A stretch of DNA of 64,000 nt from Symbiodinium natans. Lineage: Eukaryota; Sar; Dinophyceae; Suessiales; Symbiodiniaceae. A program made the translations under genes and the position numbers. The notes below the pieces were generated by a model, which was given only the letters and a program-made list of their open reading frames with translations, had not been told where the DNA came from and ran no database searches. The DNA lies in NCBI GenBank assembly GCA_905221605.1, contig CAJNDS010000041.1:1-64000 (forward strand). Direction: 5' to 3'. The number at the start of each line of letters is the position of its first letter. Within the stretch, counting starts at the first letter, position 1. Shown here piece by piece: positions 20,255 to 30,862 of this stretch.

Positions 20255-20515
20255 TTCTTGTACATCCCACCTGCAGGTCCATGAAACGAGTATCCCTTTA
20301 GACGACATCCCAACTCCTGAGCAAGCCTTGCAGTATGTACTGCTACCCACAGCTGAGAAGAAGAAACGTGTGGAGATTGTGGAGGCTCGTTGGAGGGACC
20401 TCAGTCCAGACAGGAGCGGCAACAGCTTGAAGGAGCCAAAAGTAAGGAGGTTGGGGCATGGCTTGATCGTAGGACGTTTGGGTCTGTTCTCCCGTGTTTG
20501 TATTTCTAAAGTCTT
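20255..20515 (+). pseudogene. Retroelement segment just upstream of RT
   Basis: Translation gives IPLDDIPTPEQALQYVLLPT, AEKKKRVEIVEARWRDLSP, then in another frame SKEVGAWLDRRTFGSVLP. This resembles the linker leading into RT in dinoflagellate copia-like polyproteins (pattern: RWxxLSPxxxxxxxxAKxKExxAWLxxxTFxxV). A frameshift lies near 20440 and nothing follows after about 20515, so it is a truncated relic. Same strand and order as the integrase piece at 19544-19904. Confidence 0.6.
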
Positions 20516-21128
20516 AGGACAAACATAGGATGCTTTTGCGCTTGTATCGAACCTTTTCGCAGAGCAAACAGTGATTTTACCCAATTCTTCTTGCTCTTCG
20601 CAAAGGTTTCACAGCCCCTAAAAAAGGTGGGGAAAGCAAATAGAGATGTTTGTCCTTCGTGAGCTGGTAACGTATTTCCCAAGTACCGGAGGCCAATCCG
20701 CGTAAGCCTTCTCCATGTTTTCCATGGTCGGCGCCTGTCTTTCCAACAGCAAAAACCCGGGGCCCCGCGCATTATTTACCCAGCTTTGCTTGCTCTGCGA
20801 AAAGGTTCTAGAATGCGTTAATACAGCCCAGGCGCGAGCTATTTGGTCGCCGGCCGAGCTATCGCACGCAAATAGCACCCAAGTTTTGGGGACCGAGCGC
20901 GTTCAACCAGCATCCTGCTGTTTGGGGACCGAGCGGACTCAAATCGCTCTCACATGTAGGGGACCGCGCTTTCAGAACACTGTAGAAGTAAAACATATCC
21001 CTTCGAGGTTTGTCGTATGTCCCCTGCTCGTACGGTTTGGTGCGGGCCTTGGAAATTTGTCGTTGGTCCCCTCCATTCGTGCTCGTAGGCTGATGTCGAA
21101 AGCAACTGGCACTCATTGTGCGTCCTGA

Positions 21129-21168
21129 TGACCAAATAGCTCGCGCCATGGCGCGAGCTATTTGGTCA
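21129..21168. repeat. 40-bp perfect palindrome with GACCAAATAGCTCGCGCC arms
   Basis: Bases 21129-21148 (TGACCAAATAGCTCGCGCCA) are followed immediately by their exact reverse complement. The arm is the core of the tandem repeat at 44240-44740, and single arms also occur at 20831 and (degenerate) 21411. It would extrude as a perfect cruciform. Confidence 0.97.
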
Positions 21169-21223
21169 CAGGGGAAACATCCATGGTGTTTTAACACGTT
21201 AAAACACACAAGTTTTTCTGGGC

Positions 21224-21365
21224 TGGTCGCAGGGGCATATTCACAACCTTATGGAGCCAGGATTACGTTGCCAGCACCGGGATAAACGTCTCAATGTACG
21301 CAAACCACCTCTTTTGCGGAACGTGTTTTACTGGTCGCAGGCGCATATTCACAACCCTACGATTG
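21224..21365. repeat. Imperfect direct repeat, ~108-bp spacing
   Basis: CTGGTCGCAGGGGCATATTC at 21224 is repeated with one change at 21332, followed in both by ACAACC and TA. Probably a local duplication; no coding content. Confidence 0.7.
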
Positions 21366-22174
21366 TGTTACCAATTTCATCGTAAGCAACTAGCACCCCA
21401 TCTGCGCCCTGATGACCAAATCGCTCGTGCCATCGTGGTCGCGGGCAATAGCCCTTGAGCACAGGTTTAGGCATCGAGTCTACGGGATGAGTCGTGATAG
21501 CAGTAGCCTTGCTGTTTGTATCGTTTGCGTCGTTGTTGCATCCTTTCTACAGGGCTTCAAGTCCTCGAACCATCGACTTTTCTAAGATGCTGTATAAGAT
21601 GTACATGATTCATGACTGGACGGTGTGTTATTTGCAGCCAACGTCATCTGATCGTTCTAACAAAGCATGCTGGGTGTATTTGTTTGATTAGAGTGTCGTG
21701 TTGCGGTCTTTCTGCCTTGGCTATGGTGGGCATGGTGGGTCTGGACAACCATGCACAGCGCCTTGACTGCATCCTCCAGAGATACTTCAACCTTTTTTCC
21801 GGTGTTGAATCTTCCTGCACACTCTCTGACTAGCACTGATATGTCCTCCATGTGGCAGGCTGTTGCCAGACGACCAGATGGCCGAAAACTTTCGCAGGTG
21901 CTTAACTTGTCTAGCGCAGCCTGGTGTGGTGCTGCCCCTCTGCCACGTCGAGCTGCCAATGACAGACATGTGAGGTCGATCTTGAATACGCCTCTGGAAA
22001 AGCTGACATCACCAAGGCGGCCTGCTCCTCAGTCTTCTGTCCGCTGCCATGTTGCATCAGTTGCCGTCCCGTGCTTTTTCAGGTCAAAATGCCCGTCAGA
22101 TGGCGCAGCGACCTTTGATGACGCGCGAGAGAAGCAGCTCGGGTCGAAAGTGCTAAGGGCGGGCTGGCTGCTGT

Positions 22175-22783
22175 TTGTTTTTGGTGCTGTCTCACTGTCT
22201 TCTCGGACTGGTTGTTCAATTGGAGGAATTGGAGGAGCGGGATGGGTCGGGCTTGCCGGAAGGGCTGTGCCTGCACCTGTGCGACAAGTCTCATGCTGTA
22301 GCGGAACCTGCCATGCATCGGTTCGTTAGCTTCGCCTCGAGGTCTCCTAACGCGCGGATCGAAAGGCGAGGTCGGCTCAGTGGCCAGAGCGGCGTGAGCA
22401 CCGCGGACACGTTAGGGTCGCGTCGGCTGAGCATCGCTGACATTGCGGAAGTGCAATCGCCGCGTTCCGAGGCGGGGTTCACGTCCCTTGAAGTCCTCAA
22501 TCCACGTGTATCCACACACGTAGCCGTATGGCGTCGTGTGGCCAAGCTGAGAAAGCTGCGGTCCATGCAGGCGGAGGGTGACGCCACGCCTTGCAGCAAT
22601 CTTTCGCAGTGCGAGATGATGAGCCTGGTTGCATACACCTCTGGCGCCGGTGGTCGTTCGGACACGGCTGCAGTCGGCTTGGCCATTGGAGGTAGCCTCG
22701 GAGGACTTGGGAAGCTCAGAGTGGAGGTTGGAGCTACTTGTAGCAGGGTCTGGAGGAGCTGGAAGCTTATAAGTTTGGCATGA
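22175..22783 (+). CDS. Open frame of unknown function (low confidence)
   Basis: An open frame of about 200 codons, rich in Ser/Arg in the middle (ARIERRGRLSGQSGVSTADT, RRLSIADIAEVQSPRSEAGF) and ending in a Gly-rich part. Overlapping frames of similar length exist on both strands because the region is GC-rich. A TTTTTCAG acceptor at 22075-22082 suggests that an exon starts near 22083. No domain recognised. It could be one exon of a gene continuing at 22800 and 23149. Confidence 0.25.
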   Translation: MFLVLSHCLLGLVVQLEELEERDGSGLPEGLCLHLCDKSHAVAEPAMHRFVSFASRSPNARIERRGRLSGQSGVSTADTLGSRRLSIADIAEVQSPRSEAGFTSLEVLNPRVSTHVAVWRRVAKLRKLRSMQAEGDATPCSNLSQCEMMSLVAYTSGAGGRSDTAAVGLAIGGSLGGLGKLRVEVGATCSRVWRSWKLISLA

Positions 22784-22799
22784 GCTGGGCCTTTGCCCC

Positions 22800-23105
22800 G
22801 ATGCCGCCTACTGCGGCAGACTCGTGCGAGATCTCACTAAGGAGCCGTACAGTTTGCGCGGTTGGCCGACGTTTGAGCGAGCGATGACCATAGCCTCCAA
22901 GGAAGACCTGTTGCAAAGTCGCCCTTCCCATTCGGCTCTAGTCGATGGCGCCCGAGGCGGTCAGCCTCTTGCCAGCTGGCAACAAGAACGTCCTGGACAT
23001 AGGCTGGGTGCAACTATGAGCAGTCGCACGGCTCGCAGCTTTACAGTCTCGTGCCAGCCTATGGAATCCTGGACCTTTGATAAGCTTTACAGGTTGATGC
23101 CGTGT
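22800..23105 (+). CDS. Candidate exon with RGWPTFE motif
   Basis: In frame: PDAAYCGRLVRDLTKEPYSL, RGWPTFERAMTI, then SSRTARSFTVSCQPMESWTF. The PYxxRGWPxFE pattern occurs in a large family of uncharacterised dinoflagellate proteins (recalled by pattern, not searched). No start codon is required if it is internal. The likely donor is at TTTACAG|GT near 23090. Function unknown. Confidence 0.3.
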
Positions 23106-23148
23106 TGGGGCCGTGTACTGTGCTCGTAGATTGACATGGTGTGCAGGC

Positions 23149-23323
23149 CAACTGACCTTAGAAACACTCCGAGTGCTGGATTGGCCCGACGCTTACATTG
23201 TCCCATGTAGTCCACGTTCCCATCGCCAGGAGTTGGATGTCTGCGTGGATGTTCTTAAGGCCTTCCGTCCTCCAGACTTGCCAGGCGAAGAGACCGCCAC
23301 CTATGACGCCCAGCACTTGTGAT
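23149..23323 (+). CDS. Candidate terminal exon, unknown
   Basis: After GTGCAG at 23144 the sequence follows the AG|G rule and encodes LTLETLRVLDWPDAYIVPCS, QELDVCVDVLKAFRPPDLPG and TYDAQHL before TGA (23321-23323). Composition is protein-like, with balanced charges and few low-complexity stretches. It may end the gene represented by the two preceding entries. No family match. Confidence 0.3.
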
Positions 23324-26214
23324 TTGATAGGTCAGAGAGCTGCTGCAAGCTTGAGTTCCCAGAGTACATCGCCCAGGCCTCTGGAGTTTCAGGAGCAGCT
23401 GCAGAGAAAGCACTTCTCGTGGAGTCAGAGCCTTAGAATTGTGCCATCGGCACCTGCCCCTATGCCCTAATTAAACCCGGCCGCTCTTGTAAGTCTATTG
23501 GCCTGTAAGATTCTGTAAGCCCCTAGCAGGCCTCGACCGGGATCTTCTCGAAGCTCTCTACCAGGAGGTCTACGAGGACCGTTAGGGCGTTCAGGTGTGG
23601 GCTGGGATGCAAAATGTCGTTAGTGCGGGTGTTTTGCCGGGAGTGCTTTGTCGGTTGCACGTTGCACCAAGAGAAGGGCAACATGGCCTTGCTAGTACGC
23701 AAATGTGCAGCTATCTTCGGAGGAGCAAGCAGCCGATTTTGAGGGTGTTTGGCGTTGTTTAAGCCGTGTTGGTTGGCAGCTCGATGGGGGTTGGGGGGTG
23801 AGGAAGTGGGGAGGGGACAGGAGTTTGCTTAACCTGACATGTGCGTTGCCTTCTCAAGAACACAATCATGCCACATTCACGTGACAATTGCGGGCATTGA
23901 GACTTCTAAAGAAGTACTCCAGTGGTGTTTGGGCATCCTCGCCGTGCAAACCCAAACCAACAGTTTCTGGCAGCTACACGACCCGAGCCAGAAAGGGCGA
24001 CAAAAGGGCGACATGCTTAGAGTCCTTGAGCCGCCAAACTCGAAAGCTGTGTCCTCAAATGTCCTTAAAATCTTCCGTTGCGCAGGATTTGATCGCTGGT
24101 GCCGTCGCAATCTTAGTCAAACGGGCTTTATAAGATGAACACTGATTCTTGGTGAGCTGTGAGTATCAATGTCTTCTAACAGATGGCTTTGGACCACGGA
24201 CCGGGGGAAAAATGGGGTCGAGCAATGGAGGAAAGAAACCTTGTCTAAGAGTCCTGGGGCGCGCCCGGCGTGGCTTGTTTTGCCTCGCACGAAATCCTAC
24301 GAAGACAGACTCACCAGCTGAGGCATGGTGTTGCACTCTTTAGGCAGCCCTGAGCCCCAAGTCCTGACTGCGCGCCCTAGCGTATTAACCCCCTTAGGAT
24401 ACTCAACAAAGTAGACGGCTCTTGGAGTTCCCGCGAAAGACCCTCCAACCCCCAGGGATGCCTGGATCAGCGGGCCCTGGGCCATCTTCCCGTGCACGAG
24501 CGGCTGATGGAGAGCGAGCTGGCGTTGGGCATGCCAAAGGCTTCCCGTCTTGGTCTCGAGATTACGGGTTGAGGGATCCGGGGGCTTCAGGGTTTGGGAC
24601 AACTCAGGGTACTCAGAGAATCCTTGGCGACAATCTAGGGCATTCCTGTGACAGGTTGGTGAATTTGTCACCGTGCACAAGCATAGTTCGATGGGCTGTG
24701 CCGTGGTCTCCATGCGAGACGTCAGAGTGAGACAGGCAGAGCAGATCAGAGCCTCATGAAGAGATCGTGTCACTAAACGCGCATGGATGCCAGAATTCCT
24801 TCCACATGCCTGTGTGCAGGCAATCGTTGAAGAGGGCAACGAGTGCGTCATCAGTGGCATTAGAGTCAGCGTTATCCCTTTCGACATTTGCGAGTGCACG
24901 GGCGAGGACGATCGGTGTGTGTGTGTGAGAGAGAGAATGTGGGGGGTTTAGGATCTGATGACATCGGTTCCATGCTTTTACTGCCGTTCTGTGATCCTGC
25001 TTGACAAGCGTGTGGTTGGCTGTGTTTTTTTGTTCAGTGTTGGGCAAGCGAACCCAATGCTGATTCTTCTTTCCTCTTTTGTTGGTACTGGCTGAGAGCT
25101 ACGACGCTTTTTCGGTATCCTTAATGCATCACCGCCGTCGATGGCAATGTGAAATAGTTGGCGAGTCCATATCGGGTTCTAGATTTCACCCGACCCTTGC
25201 CCGATGTCATCATAAGCCATGCACAGTTGAGTATGTCTGGAAACGAAGGAGGACATCGAGCTTGGCTTGTTGGTCACGCAGGCCGGGCGCAGCAAGGGAG
25301 GCGAGGAAAGCCTGAGATGGCAAGCGCGCCGCCGGTACGGTCATGTTTTCTGCGTGTTTTGAGTTGTTTTGAGCACGTCGTTATGTCATTGTTCAACCTT
25401 TAAGTCACAGGCCGAGAAGCAGAACCCGCTGTCCTCCGAGACCATGGCGAAGCAAGGATCTCAGCTTCGACACATGTTGTGGGTTTTAGTTGCTGACAGG
25501 AACTTGAAGTTTGCAGGGTTGCTCGAGCAAGCTGCGCCTGCAACAGGTACTTCGACGCTCGGCACAAGGAGCTCACTGACTCGTGGAAAGCTGCCGAAGA
25601 GGTGCAATCTTGGCACGGTCTTTGCATGGCAGTTTGAAGCTCCTCAGCCCCGGAGAAACTTCGTGATGAAGAGCAAGAGCGTCGACACCTTGAAGAGCAG
25701 CAAGAGCCTTCCCGACACATTTGCGGTTTCGTGCAGTCAGCGTAGCTGGAGTTGAGGCGTGCGTTCCAGTGTAGCTGGAATTGAGGGTTGTTAAGGCTCG
25801 GATCGGTCCTGTGTTCGGGCGTTCGGTTTAGTTCGGTTTAGCTCGGTTCCTCTCGACATTTGAGCTTCCCTCGCTTCATAGATGGAAATCGGTGAGGCAG
25901 CTTTCGTGGAGTTTTTGCTATGCGAGTCTTTCTTGTGTTTCGCGTGTTTGTTTCTCAATGTCTTTGGTTTGCCCTAGGAAAACCTCTTTGCTCTCTGTAT
26001 GTTAATAGGGTTCGTACGGATGTTTATGGGATTCTTGTTAATTGTTAGCGCGAAGCCTACTGCTTCCAATGGAGTTGGCGCTACTTTTGGGTTTCTTTCC
26101 TTGGCTTTCCCTGGGAAAACCCTCTGTCCCGACTCTATTCCCTCTATGTTTTAATCGGATTTTCTTATGAATTTCACAGGAGCCTTTTTTTGGTTCTACT
26201 TCTACTAACGCAAT
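23324..26214. other. Unassigned; weak candidate frames only
   Basis: No domain recognised on either strand. The best coding-like pieces are a minus-strand stretch at 24900-24754 (LARALANVERDNADSNATDD, CLHTGMWKEFWHPCAFSD, preceded by a CT-repeat that could be a polypyrimidine tract) and a + strand piece at 25236-25318. Neither has a supporting neighbour. The 200-codon minus frame at 24297-24899 looks like a by-product of composition. Confidence 0.35.
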
Positions 26215-26420
26215 GACGGGGGGTTCAGTTGCGAATGCAACGCTCGCGCGACGGGTTGGACAGGAATCCTGCGATGTGAATGCAAGTTCTCTTCTGGGCA
26301 TGACTCAAAGTAAATCCCAGCTGCAAACACAATGCTCGCAGGACGCGTTTGGAAAGGATTCCTATGCTTCTTACGCAAGTCCTCTCCGCCAGTTGCAAAC
26401 ACAACGTTCGCGCCACAGCT
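26215..26420. repeat. Three diverged tandem units ending GCAAACACAACGCTCGC
   Basis: GCGAATGCAACGCTCGCG (26231), GCAAACACAATGCTCGCA (26324) and GCAAACACAACGTTCGCG (26396) each follow a partly conserved segment with GGA(A/T)TCCT and GCAAGT(T/C)CTCT. Spacing is 93 and 72 bp, so units have lost or gained sequence. A decayed minisatellite. Confidence 0.5.
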
Positions 26421-27637
26421 GCCCCTTCTCTTGTCGGCCTCCGCTTGGGTCAGTCAAGCCGCCACAGCTTCCTCCGTGCACCCGGCTGTTGCCTTTGTAC
26501 AGCTCCTGGTTGCTTTTCGGCTCGGCCTTGTACTCTAGCTTAGCTTGGGACCACACGGTTTTGGGATAGGTTAATGAGGCTGGAGCTTGTACACCCCAAT
26601 TTTCCCAAAGTGGTCGCATCTTCTATTCCGATGCTTTTAAGGCAAGCTCTTTCCTGGGCACAAAGTGTTCGGTCTTTCTTTCTCTTGCACTCACTTCCTC
26701 TCGTTTTTCCTTTGTTTCTTTTTTTCTCTCATTCTTCCATTCTTCCTTTCGTTTCTTTAGTCTCTGTTTCGGTCCCTTAATTCTGTTCTTGTATTTTCTT
26801 TTCTTTGCTTTTCGTCCTCACCTTCCTCGATCCTCCCCAGCCCCAGGCCCCTCTCTCTTCGAGAAAGCAGAGGCTTTCCAAAGCGGAGAAAATGAGGTTT
26901 TTCCTTTCCCCCCCCCGAACCCCCCCAAAAGAATGAGAAGAATAGGCCCCCCTTAGTGAATGGCAGGGCGACCTCCCCACTTCACAGCCTCCACGCACGC
27001 AACAGGCAACTGCGTTATCCACCCGGCCTGCCGCAAGTCTGCAATGTTCCAAGCCCAAAGCCCAAAGCCCGAGCCTAAACCCCAAATCACCTAAACCCTG
27101 GCAAGCTTTGGAAGTGTTGCCCGTGAACACTCCCGCAGCCTTCATCGCCAAGAAGCTTTAGGGTTTAGGGCTGCCTTCAGCCTGTGCCGAAGGGGTCGCG
27201 GCGGCTGTCCGGAAATTAAGATATGTTTCGCTTTAGCCTGTCCTGGGGGCCCCGAACTTCGAGGAGCAGCAATAGACTGGCTGTTGCAGTCGGTAGTTGG
27301 GGTCCAAGGGCCAGCCAGGATCACTTCTGGGTTCGTGGCCATTCCATGAGGTTTATCTTCCCTAGTGATCTTGTCCTTTCGAAGAAGGCTTTCATAACCC
27401 TTCTCCTCACAGCGTGCCTCATGGGCTTCAGCCTCCAAACTCGTCCACTCAATAGGTCCGCAAGCTTGATGTGCGAGTTCTCTCGCTCACCTGCTGAAAC
27501 TGCCGCTGCTTTAATGGTGACGTCATGGGCTTGCCAGGGTTTCGTAAGAACAGCCTTCCGGATTCGAGAAAACTGAGACGAAGGCGAGCTAGCGGTTCAC
27601 TTGGGTTTTCAACTTCACGAATAAACGGTCAGGAGTA
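26421..27637. other. No clear gene; pyrimidine-rich then mixed
   Basis: 26670-26800 is strongly C/T-rich (TTTCTTTTTTTCTCTC). 26900-26935 has C runs. 27050-27110 has degenerate CCCAAAGC/CCTAAAC units. A minus-strand frame around 27438-27150 (YESLLRKDKITREDKPHGMA) is coding-like but unmatched. Confidence 0.35.
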
Positions 27638-27940
27638 ATGATCAGCATCATGTCGGCGCGAAGAGTAGGAAAGCTGAAAAAAAGAAACAACAAGACGCGC
27701 GCCGCAACGCAACATCAAGCAGCGCAAAATGATGCACAGTTCAAGAAGCAAGCATTGCTGTTCCTTTTTTTCGTGTCTGTTGCTTGTTTTGTGTCGGGCG
27801 CTGCCTCTGCTCGCGTTTGTTCACGTATTTGTTGCACGCTTGTTTTGCGTGTTTGTGTTTCAACATGTGTGCGTGGTTCTAGCATTTTTCGCGCGCCGTT
27901 TCTCACAACATCTCTAATAGTCAACTCCGGAGGAGTGTAA
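27638..27940 (+). CDS. Possible small membrane protein
   Basis: ATG 27638 opens a 100-codon frame. A very basic N-terminus (SARRVGKLKKRNNKTRAATQ) is followed by one hydrophobic segment (ALLFLFFVSVACFVSGAASA) and a Cys/Val-rich tail with a second weaker hydrophobic stretch. The pattern fits a signal-anchor or secreted peptide, but no family is recognised and the frame could be fortuitous. No neighbour supports it. Confidence 0.25.
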   Translation: MISIMSARRVGKLKKRNNKTRAATQHQAAQNDAQFKKQALLFLFFVSVACFVSGAASARVCSRICCTLVLRVCVSTCVRGSSIFRAPFLTTSLIVNSGGV

Positions 27941-28523
27941 CTGTCGGCGTATTTCGATTCTCAACAAGGCCAGCTTTGCGGCCGGTGAACTGGATGAAGC
28001 GCGGCTTAGACACCAGTGCTTTCGATTGTGCGAAAAAGCTGGCTGGGCGACTGGGTGGGCGACTTGTTACCATGCAGCTTCTGAAAGTGCTCTGATGCGA
28101 ACACCCAGGTAGATGTAGTGACTGGGTTCCCGCTTTCGGTCTTGGGGCAACAACGCCATCCTCCAAACCCCCCCCGAAAACGCCTAGTTCACCCTCACTT
28201 GCAACTTGCAACTAAGCTCCTTGGGGGGGGGGGGGGGGGGGCGGGCAGAATTTAATACAGCCTAGGGAAGCCACGAACTAAGATATTTCACTTGGACTCT
28301 ACAGCCTCCGTAGGAGTTCTTATCGTTTATGCTTTTCGAAAAATAGCCCAGAAAGAGACGATTGAAAGTACTAGTTCAATTCAGGGTCTCAGGCTGTAGC
28401 GCCGTTGCGCGTTGTCTGTCAAGTCGGCCCCACTCTGGAGACATTTAAAGTGAAGCTTGTGCATTGTTGCGTCAGTTTGTGCCTTATCCAAGACGGTGTT
28501 TGTTCGCCGAGTTTTGGGAAGGA
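27941..28523. other. Spacer with a long G homopolymer
   Basis: 28223-28240 is an uninterrupted G run of about 18, likely unstable in replication and sequencing. The remainder has no gene. It is the 5' flank of the K+ channel gene. An acceptor for its leader is not obvious. Confidence 0.5.
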
Positions 28524-30035
28524 ATGGGGTGCAACTCAAGAACAGAAACAAGCAACTACAGCAACTACAGCAGCTACACATGCGAAGCACTTGGCGTCGA
28601 TGCAGCCATGGAAGTTGACTTGTGCAAGAACTCTTCGGACGGTGAGGATGACTATGAGCCCCCTTCGGATGACGACGTTGAGTCGATTCCAGTGTGCATT
28701 CGCCATCCTGGTTGGACGAATGTGATCTTAGTGATTGCTTATGGCTTGGCTGGCATCATCTTTCTTACCACGCAACAGGGGTGGCAGGCGGAAACAGCCT
28801 TCTACGTGGTGGTGCAGATCGTCACGACCATTGGGTTTGGCGACATCACGGTGACGAAAGAGGAGGAGGCAGCCGCGGCGAATTTTCTTGCGCATGTACA
28901 GTAGATGGGTCAAAACTGAAGACGGCAGCCATGTTTCACTTGTGTGTGTGGGGACTAGTTCAGACACCAGATTGTGTAGCCTCGTTTAGGTTTACGGGTA
29001 TCCATGACGCGTGCACTTGATCGGAAGGTCTTCATGATTTTTTACGTGCTTCTGGGCACTGTCCTTGTGGCGAAGGTCGTCAATGATGTTTCCGAAGTTT
29101 TTTTGGAAAGGGCAAGCGAGCGTGTGGATGACGCTTTACACCGAGTGGAGGATGTCATATTCACATCGGGTGGCAACGAGCCTAATCATCACCATCACCG
29201 TCATATTTGCCCTGCAAGGTATCATCATCTCATCTCTGCAGTTGTGATCCAACTGATCTTCTTGCTCGTGTGGACCTTGTTCTTTGGCTTGTACGAAGGC
29301 TGTACCTGCTCCTACGGCTACACGCTGGTGGAGGGCTGTGTAGAGGAGAGGTGTGAGGAGACGGGAGGGACGACGAAAACACTCTTGGATGCAGTCTATA
29401 TGGGGGTTATCACGTTTTCGACTGTTGGCTTCGGAGATTACACTCCAGACACGAGACTGGGCCGGATGATAGGCCAGTGCCAGTGATTGAACTCGATCCA
29501 TAAGGTTGTTTGCAGAAGAAAGGGTTTAGAGTTTAGGGTTTAGGGTTCCCACCCTCTGCTCCTCTTCCGGGCAGGTTCCGTGCTGATGATGGTCGGCGTG
29601 GTGGCCTTCTTCAATGGAATCTCTGCTGTTGCAGAGGTGATTTCTGCACACCAGCGATACTACAAGAACAAGCTGCGCCTGTCGCGTGCTGGCTTCAGAC
29701 ACATTGACAAGGACGGGAGCGGGCAGATTAACAAGACCGAGTTTCAGGCCGGCGCAGCTCAAGCACAAAGCTGCTCTTTGTAGCATTCTGTGAACGGGAA
29801 CCCTGAGCCCGAAACAGCTGAACAAGCTGGGCATAATTACGTGGAAAGTATCGTGCCTTGCTTACTCCCCATTTCCTCTTCGGCCCAGGTTTACATGCTG
29901 CTGCGGCAAAACAGGGTGACGCCGGCCCAGCTAAGACATCTTGAACGGCTGTTCGTCTGCATGGATCGTGATAGGACAGGGAAGCTCTCCTACGAGGAAA
30001 TCAGGGAGGGATTGCTGGACGTTGACGTGGAGTAG
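28524..30035 (+). CDS. Two-pore-domain K+ channel with C-terminal EF-hands (TPK-like)
   Basis: Exons 28524-28859, 29028-29472, 29575-29747 and 29889-30035 give 366 residues. Two pore loops carry K+ selectivity filters: VQIVTTIGFGDI (first) and VITFSTVGFGDYTP (second). Four membrane helices flank them in the order M1-P1-M2-M3-P2-M4: VILVIAYGLAGIIFL, VFMIFYVLLGTVLVAKVV, AVVIQLIFLLVWTLFFGLY and VLMMVGVVAFFNGISAV. After M4 come two EF-hands, DKDGSGQINKTEF and DRDRTGKLSYEEI, as in plant vacuolar TPK channels, so Ca2+-gated K+ conductance is likely. The N-terminus is acidic (DGEDDYEPPSDDD). Introns are 28860-29027 (GA-AG), 29473-29574 (GC-AG, containing GTTTAGGGTTTAGGG) and 29748-29888 (GC-AG), with phases closed. 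Start is the first in-frame ATG; a later ATG at the AAMEVD segment is possible. The first donor has alternatives. Confidence 0.9.
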
Positions 30036-30862
30036 CTCGACAATGGCGATGCTTCGGCTTCGATGGGTTCTTAACGCGGTTTGCGGGTGCTGAGTCTCCA
30101 AAGCCAAAGAGATACCACACCTGGGTGTATTATTGGGACAATCACTACTTCACCCTCAGCTTAAACTGAAGCTGAGAAGGAGGGGTGGCACATTCTGTGA
30201 AAAACCGCCTGACATGGCGACCTGGATCCTGAAACAGCCAAAGCCTGCCTTTCATGCCAGAAAGAGAGCCGCTCGGCGAAGGCGTCGATGTAGATTCTTG
30301 TGCTGCCGTAGCCATGACTGGCGTTCAAAGATCAGCGTCACCCAACCCTTGAACCACCCCAAGCCCAAAACCCCGGAACCCTAAACCCCCAAGCCGTAAA
30401 TCCTCTAAACCCAAGCCTAAACCCCGAAACCCTAAATACTAAACCCTTGTAAAAACCCTAAACCTCCAAGCCGAAACCATCTCAGCCCTAAACCCCCTAG
30501 CCCTAAACCCTTAAACAGAGATTGCAAGAGAAGCTTGAAGGTTGCCCAGACTCCTGGGAGAGTGGTGTGTGATGAGTGGAGGGTTGTAGGATTCCTTGTG
30601 CTACAGGGCCTAGTTAGGGTGTTAGGGGTAGGGCTTGAGGGTACTTGTGTAGTTAATGGAATTTCTTCAGGGTCTTGTATTACCCAAGCTTCCGCTCAAG
30701 CGGCGCAGTTGGTCTGCTTCCAGAATGGACTGGGCAGCTGCAGTTGCAAATGAAACATGCGGTCTTCCATTTTTCCATAGATGTTTCAGAGCCTTGTGCA
30801 ACCCTGTGTGCATTCACCCTCAATAGGGCTTTGCCATTGCTTCTGTCCTCCTTCCGCCGGCG
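30036..30862. other. Spacer with degenerate telomere-like repeats
   Basis: 30350-30516 holds CCCTAAA and variants (CCCGAAA, CCCAAG). 30600-30640 has a few G-strand units. No gene recognised between the K+ channel stop and the hydratase start. Confidence 0.6.

Larger units (their letters stand above)
20516..22150. other. No clear gene; dispersed short repeats
   Basis: Contains GCGCGAGCTATTTGGTC words at 20831 and 21145, GGGGACCGAGCG words at 20891, 20923 and 20960, and a pair of CTGGTCGCAGG-GCATATTCACAACC segments (21224 and 21332). A weak minus-strand frame near 21960-21657 (MEDISVLVRECAGRFNTGKK) has coding-like composition but no family match. Treated as unassigned. Confidence 0.4.

Noticed and set aside
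24297-24899. 200-codon minus-strand gene
   Set aside because: No motif, a frame of similar quality on the opposite strand, and no splice or neighbour support; composition explains it.
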